Part shown: piece after piece, positions 1 to 4,983 of the stretch | How positions within the stretch are numbered: the first letter of the stretch is position 1 | Layout: each line of letters begins with the position of its first letter | Assembly (NCBI GenBank): GCA_051859505.1 | Contig: JBHYFN010000085.1 | Coordinates: 1 to 6,308 of the forward strand | Direction of reading: 5' to 3' | Length of the DNA stretch: 6,308 bases | Origin: JAFIEN01 sp051859505 | GTDB taxonomy: Bacteria > Pseudomonadota > Alphaproteobacteria > Rhodobacterales > Rhodobacteraceae | Position numbers and translations under genes: made by a program | The notes under the pieces: model-generated | What the model was told of the DNA's origin: nothing | Databases searched by the model: none | Seen by the model: only the letters and a program-made list of their open reading frames with translations

Positions 1-585
1 CTGCCCCATGTCCTGACCTATGCAGAGGTTCTGCGCGGGGCCGAGGTCGGGCCGCGGGTGGTGATCGTGGGGGCGGGCGGGATCGGGTTCGATCTGGCCG
101 AATACCTTGTGACCGACCCGAGCCCGACCGAAGACCTGCAGGCCTGGCTTGCCGAATGGGGTGTGGCCGATCCGGAGGCGGCCCCGGGGGGGCTTGCCCC
201 CGATGGCCCCCGGCCGGCGGGGCCGCTGAGGGCGGTCACGCTGTTGCAGCGCCGGGCCGAAAGGCCGGGGCGCGGGCTGGGCAAGACGACCGGATGGATC
301 CACCGCGCCCGGCTGGGGATGAAGGGCGTGACGATGCGGGGCGGTGTCGGATATGACCGGATCACCGCCGAGGGCCTCTGGCTGCGGGATGCCGAGGGGC
401 GATCCGAGCTGATCCCCGCCGATACGGTGGTGATCTGCGCCGGGCAGGAGCCCGAGCGCGAGCTGGCCACCGCGCTGCGTGCCGCCGGGCAAGAGGTGCA
501 TGTGATCGGCGGGGCCGATCTGGCGGCCGAACTTGACGCCAAACGCGCCATCGACCAGGGAACGCGGCTGTCCCTGCGGCTTTGA
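1..585 (+). CDS. fadH: NADPH-dependent 2,4-dienoyl-CoA reductase, C-terminal part (5' end outside window)
   Basis: The enzyme reduces 2,4-dienoyl-CoA intermediates with NADPH so that polyunsaturated fatty acids can enter cytoplasmic beta-oxidation. The family carries FMN and a 4Fe-4S cluster in an N-terminal TIM barrel and FAD in the C-terminal half. The frame is open from base 1, giving 194 visible codons, roughly the last 30% of a protein usually near 670 residues. Visible marks, numbered from the window edge, are a dinucleotide-binding loop GAGGIG at residues 24-29 followed by FD, the strongly FadH-like GLGKTTGWIHR at 92-102, and ICAGQEP at 145-151. The ending, ELDAKRAIDQGTR and then a few residues, closely resembles the end of E. 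coli FadH. The TGA stop is at 583-585. The barrel, the iron-sulfur cysteines and the catalytic residues lie outside the window. No clear terminator hairpin follows. Related Old Yellow Enzyme-type reductases (e.g. trimethylamine dehydrogenase-like) share the fold, but the C-terminal motifs favour FadH. Confidence 0.93.
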   Translation: MPHVLTYAEVLRGAEVGPRVVIVGAGGIGFDLAEYLVTDPSPTEDLQAWLAEWGVADPEAAPGGLAPDGPRPAGPLRAVTLLQRRAERPGRGLGKTTGWIHRARLGMKGVTMRGGVGYDRITAEGLWLRDAEGRSELIPADTVVICAGQEPERELATALRAAGQEVHVIGGADLAAELDAKRAIDQGTRLSLRL

Positions 586-616
586 TCTTGCCGCCTCGCT
601 GTTTCCGATGGCGAAA

Positions 617-682
617 TTGTGCCGGTCATTATCTCGATATTGTCAGCCCCGCGTCCCAATCCTGCCCATATCGGCGGCGATA
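617..682 (+). promoter_or_regulatory. Candidate promoter/operator region of the LysR gene with two TATC/GATA dyads
   Basis: The 132-bp gap between fadH and the LysR gene (586-717) holds the most AT-rich patch of its neighbourhood. Two inverted repeats with the same core lie in it. Dyad 1 is CATTATC-TC-GATATTG at 627-642 (one mismatch in 7-bp arms, with the inner TATC/GATA perfect at 630-639). Dyad 2 is TATCG-GCGG-CGATA at 669-682 (perfect 5-bp arms). Their centres are 41 bp apart, close to four helical turns, so both would face the same side of the DNA. A poor sigma70-like pair is possible (TTGTGC at 617-622, TATTGT at 638-643, spacer only 15), with dyad 1 over the -10. LysR-type regulators often bind dyads near their own promoter, so autoregulation is a reasonable inference. 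Neither dyad fits the classic T-N11-A pattern exactly. Confidence 0.35.
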
Positions 683-705
683 CCGATCCCAAGAACTGCT
701 GCACC

Positions 706-711
706 AAGGGG
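706..711 (+). promoter_or_regulatory. Ribosome binding site that fixes the LysR start
   Basis: AAGGGG directly precedes three in-frame ATG codons at 712, 715 and 718. Spacing is 0 nt to the first, 3 nt to the second and 6 nt to the third. Only the third has a workable Shine-Dalgarno distance, which selects the start at 718 and the N-terminus MDRLTEMEAF typical of the family. Confidence 0.6.
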
Positions 712-717
712 ATGATG

Positions 718-1623
718 ATGGATCGGTTGACCGAAATGGAGGCCTTTGCCACGGTCGTGGACCAGGGAGGCTTCACGGATGCCGCGCGCAAGATGGGCAT
801 CTCGAAATCTGCCGTTTCCAAGCATGTCTCTTCGCTCGAGGCGCGGTTGGGCGCCCGGCTTCTCAACCGCACCACCCGGCGCGTCAGCCCGACCGAGATC
901 GGCCTTGCCTATTACGACCGCGCCCGGCGCGTCCTGAACGATGCGGGCGAGGCGGATGCGCTTGTCACCTCGATGCAATCCGCGCCCTCGGGGCTGTTGC
1001 GGATCAGCGTGGCGACGGATTTCGGGGTCAATCACCTGTCGCCGGTGCTGGGCGATTTCCTGCAGGAATTTCCCGACATCACCGTGAACATGGTGCTGAA
1101 CAACCGCTATGTCGAACTGATCTCGGAAGGGTTCGACATGGCCGTGCGGATCGGCGAGCTGGAAGACAGCACCCTGCGCGCCCGCAAGCTGACCGAGACG
1201 ACCAAGCGGATGATCGCCTCGCCCGCCTATTTCGCGCAGCACGGGCGGCCGGAAAAGATCGACGATCTGAACGAACACAAGCTTCTGCATTATTCCAACC
1301 AGGCCAATGGCGCGGTCTGGAAGCTGACCGCCCCCTCGGGCGAAAAGCGGCAGGTGCGCACGGCCGGATGGCTGACGGTGAATGACGGGCAATCGCTTCT
1401 GAATGCCTGTATCTCGGGCCTTGGCATCGCTTACCTTCCGTCGTTCCTTTATGCGGATGCGCTTGAAAAAGGGCTGGTCGAGGAAGCGATCCCCGGCCTG
1501 CCGATCGAGATGCAGGGGATCTATGCCGTCTATCCGCCGGGCCGCTTCACCCAGCCCAAGGTGCGGGCCTTCATTGATTTTCTGGTGAATGCCTTTGCCG
1601 AAAAGGGCCCCGACAGGTGGTAA
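718..1623 (+). CDS. LysR-family transcriptional regulator (CrgA/DmlR-like subgroup)
   Basis: A 301-residue DNA-binding regulator, the usual length for LysR-type proteins, which work as cytoplasmic tetramers sensing a small-molecule inducer. The N-terminal winged helix-turn-helix covers about residues 3-62. FTDAARKMGISKSAVSKHVS (19-38) is the helix-turn-helix core, followed by LEARLGARLLNRTTR. The linker helix runs to about 90, and the LysR substrate-binding domain covers about 91-295. The segments GLLRISV (92-98), FDMAVRIGELEDS (139-151) and LNACISGLGIAYLPSF (228-243) are characteristic of the subgroup that includes CrgA, DmlR, AaeR and YafC. In-frame initiation is also possible at GTG 619, but the upstream 33 residues have no family resemblance and no ribosome site, so 718 is preferred. 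It lies 132 bp after fadH on the same strand and may have its own promoter. The stop (1621-1623) is 4 bp from the stop of the convergent OmpA gene. The target genes cannot be told from this window. Confidence 0.93.
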   Translation: MDRLTEMEAFATVVDQGGFTDAARKMGISKSAVSKHVSSLEARLGARLLNRTTRRVSPTEIGLAYYDRARRVLNDAGEADALVTSMQSAPSGLLRISVATDFGVNHLSPVLGDFLQEFPDITVNMVLNNRYVELISEGFDMAVRIGELEDSTLRARKLTETTKRMIASPAYFAQHGRPEKIDDLNEHKLLHYSNQANGAVWKLTAPSGEKRQVRTAGWLTVNDGQSLLNACISGLGIAYLPSFLYADALEKGLVEEAIPGLPIEMQGIYAVYPPGRFTQPKVRAFIDFLVNAFAEKGPDRW

Positions 1624-1627
1624 GGCG

Positions 1628-2578
1628 CTAGTCCGTCGAGGTCAGGATCGCCTCGACCCGGCGGTTGGCCTCGCGCCCCTCATCGGTAAGGTTGCTGGCG
1701 ATCGGGGCAAGGTATCCCATGCCCTCGGCAGAAAGCTGGGCGCGGTTCGTGCCGTGATCCGAGACGAGCCGTTCCAGAACAGCGCTCGCCCGTTGCCGTG
1801 ACAGCGCGATGTTGAGGTCGAGCGATCCGCTCGCATCCGTATGTCCGACCAATGTCACCTGCCGGCCCGGATGGGCGGCCAGATAGGCGGCCAGCGCCAT
1901 AAGCGAGGCGTTTTCCCCCGGTGCAAGCTGGGCCGAGCCGGTGGTGAATGCCAGGTCCGACAGGATGACGCGGCCCTGCCCCTCCAGCATCGCGGCGAAG
2001 TCCGAGGGCGGCGGCGGCGGCGGGGCGGTCGGGGTGGCGGACTGTTCGGCGGGGCGGGTGGGGGTTGCGGGATCGACCGCCGCCGGGGCGGCACCGCCGC
2101 CGATCCGGGTGATCTGAACCGTCGCACCCTGCGAGGATCGGCTGACCAGTATCTCGACCGCCTCGTCCCCCAGGCGGGCCGAGAGATAGCGGAAATCGCC
2201 AAGGTCCACATGCATTTCGGGCGGCGGCAGCACGGTGGCAAGCCTGCGGAAATCGAACCCGCCGCAGCTTTCGGTTTCGCAAGTCAGCAGGATGTCCCAG
2301 CCGGCGGCCTCGACCTGGGCGGCAAGCGGGCCAAAGACCTGCCGGGTCGTGGCCCCGGGCGCGGCGATCAGCCAGGCCTGCAGGACAAGATCGCCCTCGA
2401 CCGGGTCATGCGGCAGCCAGCCCTCGGCCGCCGGGCCGGTGGGCAGGGCGTGGGTCGTCGCGGGGCGCGCAACCTCGCGGGTGAGGGTCGCCTCGGCCGG
2501 CAGGTCAAGGACCAACGCCGCGAGGGGCGTCGCGGCGGACAGGATCAGGGCGAGGGCTGTCACAGTGCGGCGGATCAT
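1628..2578 (-). CDS. Exported OmpA-family protein with C-terminal peptidoglycan-binding domain
   Basis: A 316-residue envelope protein. Residues 1-21 look like a Sec signal peptide: MIRR, then a hydrophobic core ending around TPLAA. The exact cleavage site is uncertain because the -3 position is not ideal. No lipobox cysteine is seen. Residues about 22-160 form an uncharacterised N-terminal domain with a cysteine pair (C100 and C105, LTCETESCGGFDF), probably disulphide-bonded in the periplasm. A Pro/Ala/Thr-rich linker (about 162-192, with six prolines in a row) leads to an OmpA-like domain (about 200-316). That domain shows the meso-diaminopimelate-binding Asp in GHTDASG (D248), the partner Arg in LSRQRAS (R263, 15 residues later as in known OmpA domains) and NRRVE near the end. 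It lacks the eight-stranded beta-barrel of classical OmpA, so it is more likely a periplasmic cell-wall tether. Its ATG overlaps the TGA of the upstream acetyltransferase gene (ATGA), and no strong Shine-Dalgarno is visible, so translational coupling is likely. Confidence 0.88.
   Translation of the reverse strand: MIRRTVTALALILSAATPLAALVLDLPAEATLTREVARPATTHALPTGPAAEGWLPHDPVEGDLVLQAWLIAAPGATTRQVFGPLAAQVEAAGWDILLTCETESCGGFDFRRLATVLPPPEMHVDLGDFRYLSARLGDEAVEILVSRSSQGATVQITRIGGGAAPAAVDPATPTRPAEQSATPTAPPPPPPSDFAAMLEGQGRVILSDLAFTTGSAQLAPGENASLMALAAYLAAHPGRQVTLVGHTDASGSLDLNIALSRQRASAVLERLVSDHGTNRAQLSAEGMGYLAPIASNLTDEGREANRRVEAILTSTD
1635..1657. terminator. Stem-loop at the convergent gene junction, possible bidirectional terminator
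   Basis: GTCGAGG (1635-1641) and CCTCGAC (1651-1657) form a perfect 7-bp GC-rich stem around a 9-nt loop, with one extra G-T pair possible inside. It lies in the last codons of the minus-strand OmpA gene, 11 bp after the LysR stop. There is no T-run on either side, so it is not a canonical intrinsic terminator. Because the gap between the two genes is only 4 bp, any structure that ends the LysR transcript must lie inside the other gene's coding sequence, and this is the best candidate seen. Confidence 0.3.
2007..2021. repeat. Short (GGC)5 trinucleotide repeat
   Basis: Five uninterrupted GGC units lie within the OmpA-family gene. On the coding (minus) strand they specify most of a six-proline run in the linker before the OmpA domain. 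Gain or loss of one unit would keep the frame and change linker length by one proline. It is probably just proline codon use in a GC-rich genome. Confidence 0.6.
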
Positions 2579-3303
2579 CCCGGCGCCACGCGGTAGTGAT
2601 AGGAAAACAGCGGCTCCATCCCGGCCCGGGCGTAAAGCCCCGCCGCTGCGGTATTGGCATCAAGGCCCATCAGCGCAAGCACCATCGCCCCCTGATCCTG
2701 CGCCCAGAAGGCGGCCGCCGTGAGGAGATGGCCGCCAAGCCCCTGCCGCCGCCGGTCGGGCCGCACTTCCAGCGCATGCAGCATCGCGATCCGCCCGCTG
2801 AGCGCCGCGAAGGCGGTTCCCGCCGGCCGGTCGCCGAGCCGGCCCAGAAGCGTGGTGCGGGGGCCCGTCACCCGCTCCATGATCGCCAGCCGCGCGGGGC
2901 CGGTTCCGCCTTCGGCCCAGATCTCGGCCTGAACCGCAAGCGGCGGCCAGACCTCGAAGGTGGTCACGGGCGGCGGGCGGCGGCGGGCAAGGGTGGCAAC
3001 CGGGGCGGCATGGACGGTGACCGGATCGCGGATCGCAAGGCCCCGCGCGGCAAGCCGGGCGTCCAGACGGTCTTCGCCGGGGCGGATCATGAACAGGGGC
3101 GGCTGACCCGCTTCGCGCATCGCCGCCTCGGCGCGGTCAAGGTCGGCCTCGGTGAAATCGGGATCGACGGTCGCGGCACTGACCCTTTGCCCGCCGCCCG
3201 CCCCGTCGCGCAAGGTGACAGGGCCAAGGCGGTGCTGCGAGGCGCTGGGCCAGGTCGTGGCAAGGGCGGCCAGAACCTCTGCTATGCCGGGCTGGTCGTT
3301 CAC
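2575..3303 (-). CDS. GNAT-family N-acetyltransferase
   Basis: A 242-residue protein whose C-terminal half (about 115-240) is a GNAT domain, which transfers an acetyl group from acetyl-CoA to an amine. The acetyl-CoA pyrophosphate-binding motif A is clear: LEVRPDRRRQGLGGHLL at 178-194, with the Q/R-x-x-G-x-G loop at R186-Q-G-L-G-G. Motif B follows with LDANTAAAGLYARAGME at 214-230, where Y224 sits where many GNATs have the general-acid tyrosine. Residues 1-110 contain no recognised motif; they may be a degenerate second GNAT-like domain or a substrate-recognition region. The substrate is unknown. The start is GTG at 3301-3303, 7 nt after the stop of the upstream MoCF-domain gene, with GAGG about 10 nt upstream inside that gene's end. 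No ATG near the N-terminus offers a better start. It is the middle gene of a tight three-gene minus-strand unit. Confidence 0.88.
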   Translation of the reverse strand: MNDQPGIAEVLAALATTWPSASQHRLGPVTLRDGAGGGQRVSAATVDPDFTEADLDRAEAAMREAGQPPLFMIRPGEDRLDARLAARGLAIRDPVTVHAAPVATLARRRPPPVTTFEVWPPLAVQAEIWAEGGTGPARLAIMERVTGPRTTLLGRLGDRPAGTAFAALSGRIAMLHALEVRPDRRRQGLGGHLLTAAAFWAQDQGAMVLALMGLDANTAAAGLYARAGMEPLFSYHYRVAPG

Positions 3304-3310
3304 TCTGGCG

Positions 3311-4033
3311 CTACCTCGGGAACAGGGCGGCCAGACGGGTCATCGCGGCATCCACCTCGGCGCCGTTCTGACCGCGAATGACGATATTCGCGCCGTAAAC
3401 TCCGTCGCGCTGGAACGGATAGGAGCCGATCGACAGGTTCGGGAAATCCGCCGCGAGCAGGCCCAGAGGCCCCGCGATCTCGCCCTCGCCGCGGTCGATC
3501 CGGTAGCTCTGCGACAGAAGCGGCGCGCCCCCGGTCAGCGTCGGAAGAAGCCCCGCGACCATCGCCTGAAAGACCGACGGAACGCCGGCCATCACATGGA
3601 CATTGCCCAGCGAAAACCCCGGCGCCGCGCTGACCGGGTTCTCGATCAGCACCGCACCTTCGGGAATGCGGGCCATGCGCAGGCGGGCCTCGTTCATCTC
3701 GAGCCCGGAACGGTCGTAATGCGCCTGCAGGATCGCGCGGGCATCGTCGCGCACGCCGATTGCGGCGCCAAAGGCCTCGGCGATGCAATCGGCGGTGATG
3801 TCGTCATGGGTGGGACCGATCCCGCCGCTGGTGAAGACATGGGCATAGGCATGGCGCAGCGCATTGACCGCGGCCACGATCGCCTCGCGCCGGTCCGAGA
3901 CGACGCGAACCTCGCACAGGTCGATCCCGAGGCGGGTCAGTTCGCCGGCAAGGAAATGCATGTTGCTGTCGCGGGTTCGGCCCGAAAGGATCTCGTCCCC
4001 GATCACGATCATGGCAGCGGTCGGATTGCTCAT
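3311..4033 (-). CDS. Stand-alone molybdopterin-binding (MoCF/CinA N-terminal-like) domain protein
   Basis: A 240-residue cytoplasmic protein of the family commonly labelled competence/damage-inducible protein A, COG1058 type. The MoCF fold, shared with MoaB, Mog and MoeA, is shown by AAMIVIGDEILSGRTRDSN (6-24), the signature FTSGGIGPTHDDIT (67-80) and a VMAGVPSVFQAM block (147-158). A second region (about 165-240) with SIGSYPF is typical of the short alphaproteobacterial members. Full-length CinA proteins have a further C-terminal nicotinamide-nucleotide amidase (PncC) domain and run past 400 residues. That domain is absent here, with no trace of it between this stop and the next gene. Family members have been tied to ADP-ribose or NMN hydrolysis, but activity cannot be assumed for this short form. 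The ATG at 4031-4033 gives the usual N-terminus; a purine-rich stretch (AGGAAGGG, 4045-4052) lies a little farther upstream than ideal. It is the first gene of the minus-strand unit. Confidence 0.9.
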   Translation of the reverse strand: MSNPTAAMIVIGDEILSGRTRDSNMHFLAGELTRLGIDLCEVRVVSDRREAIVAAVNALRHAYAHVFTSGGIGPTHDDITADCIAEAFGAAIGVRDDARAILQAHYDRSGLEMNEARLRMARIPEGAVLIENPVSAAPGFSLGNVHVMAGVPSVFQAMVAGLLPTLTGGAPLLSQSYRIDRGEGEIAGPLGLLAADFPNLSIGSYPFQRDGVYGANIVIRGQNGAEVDAAMTRLAALFPR

Positions 4034-4170
4034 CGGCGCGGTTTCCCTTCCTGTGTCGTCCTGCCTGCAGCCCCGGCACCACCGGCACCGGCGCGGGCCA
4101 CTGGATTCCCGCCCCGTCTTGGCCTATTTCGCAGGGCAGTGACAAGGATCAGGCAGTCGGGAACGGGATT
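4034..4170. promoter_or_regulatory. Divergent intergenic region between the MoCF-domain gene and map
   Basis: These 137 bp should hold promoters for both the minus-strand three-gene unit and the plus-strand map pair, since transcription starts outward on both sides. On the minus strand, TTGTCA (4140-4145) is a good -35 match, but no convincing -10 lies at the proper distance (CCAAGA at 4117-4122). On the plus strand, no good sigma70 pair is seen. CCGGCACC occurs twice in tandem (4073-4080 and 4082-4089). No riboswitch or strong operator was recognised. Confidence 0.45.
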
Positions 4171-4980
4171 TTGGACGAACGCAGGGGCAGGCTGACGCGC
4201 GACGGCATCCGCATTTACGAGGCGGGGGATTTCGAAGGCATGCGCCGCGCGGGCGCGCTGGCCGCAACGATTCTGGACGAGATCGCCGCCCATGTCACCG
4301 TTGGCCAGACCACCGGAGAGATCGACCGGATCATCACCCAGATGGTCAAGGATGCCGGCGCGGTTTCCGCCACCATCGGCTACAAGGGCTATCGCCACGC
4401 CTCCTGCATCAGCGTCAATCATGTGGTCTGCCACGGCATTCCCGGCGACAAGAAGCTCAAGGACGGCGATATCCTCAACATCGACGTGACCGTGATCGTT
4501 GATGGCTGGTATGGCGACACCAGCCGGATGTATGTCGCCGGAACCGTCGGTCGCAAGGCCGAGCGTCTGATCCAGGTGACGCATGACGCGCTGATGAAGG
4601 GGATCGAGGCCGCGCGGCCCGGCAATACCTTCGGCGATATCGGTGCCGCCATCCAGACCCATGTCGAGGCCGAGCGGATGTCGGTCGTGCGGGATTTCTG
4701 CGGCCACGGCCTTGGCCGGGTGTTCCACGCGCCGCCCAATGTGCTGCATTACGGCCGCCCCGGCACCGGGCCGGTGCTGGAAGAAGGCATGTTCTTCACC
4801 ATCGAGCCGATGGTGAACCTTGGCCGCCCCGAAACCAAGATCCTGGGCGACGACTGGACCGCCGTGACCCGCGACAAATCGCTTTCGGCGCAGTTCGAGC
4901 ATTCGGTGGGCATCACCGCCAAAGGGGCCGAGATCTTTACCCTGTCGCCCGCGGGCAAGTTCCACCCGACCTGGGGCTAG
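4171..4980 (+). CDS. map: Type I methionine aminopeptidase
   Basis: Removes the initiator methionine from nascent cytoplasmic proteins and is normally essential. At 269 residues it is close to the E. coli enzyme (264). All five metal ligands of the pita-bread fold are present: D105 (NIDVT), D116 (GDTSRM), H179 (CGHGLG), E212 (FTIEPM) and E243 (FEHSVG). Their spacings of 11, 63, 33 and 31 residues are identical to E. coli. The substrate-contacting histidines H88 (VCHGIP) and H186 (VFHAPP) are also there. The start is TTG at 4171: the N-terminal segment GRLTRDGIRIYEAGDF continues into conserved family sequence, and the first ATG (M24, 4240) would cut into the first helix. A weak CGGGAA (4158-4163) lies 7 nt upstream. 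No in-frame ATG, GTG or TTG was seen just upstream. It is divergent from the MoCF gene and is followed after 3 nt by the hydrolase gene in the same frame, probably cotranscribed. Confidence 0.96.
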   Translation: MDERRGRLTRDGIRIYEAGDFEGMRRAGALAATILDEIAAHVTVGQTTGEIDRIITQMVKDAGAVSATIGYKGYRHASCISVNHVVCHGIPGDKKLKDGDILNIDVTVIVDGWYGDTSRMYVAGTVGRKAERLIQVTHDALMKGIEAARPGNTFGDIGAAIQTHVEAERMSVVRDFCGHGLGRVFHAPPNVLHYGRPGTGPVLEEGMFFTIEPMVNLGRPETKILGDDWTAVTRDKSLSAQFEHSVGITAKGAEIFTLSPAGKFHPTWG

Positions 4981-4983
4981 GCC

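Noticed and set aside
504..520. Perfect 7-bp inverted repeat GATCGGC/GCCGATC with a 3-nt loop
   Set aside because: Lies inside fadH, about 65 bp before the stop, encodes conserved residues (IGGADL) and has no T-run, so coding constraint explains it better than a terminator.
619..717. GTG 619 as the start of the LysR protein
   Set aside because: Adds 33 residues unlike any LysR N-terminus, lacks a ribosome site, and would make the putative operator region coding.
18..875. A 285-codon minus-strand open frame across fadH and the LysR start
   Set aside because: Low-complexity Ser/Arg/Pro-rich translation, antisense to two recognisable genes and crossing their intergenic gap; no domain or ribosome site.
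582..1392. Open frames of 267 (+) and 249 (-) codons over the LysR gene
   Set aside because: Compositional shadows of the LysR coding frame; no recognisable motif in either translation.
4117..4145. Sigma70-like promoter on the minus strand using TTGTCA at 4140-4145
   Set aside because: The -35 is good but the hexamer at the correct spacing (CCAAGA) barely matches TATAAT; kept only as a note in the intergenic entry.
2596..4195. Plus-strand open frames of 261 and 347 codons over the GNAT and MoCF genes
   Set aside because: Arg/Gly/Ala/Pro-rich translations with no domains, antisense to genes with clear motif signatures.
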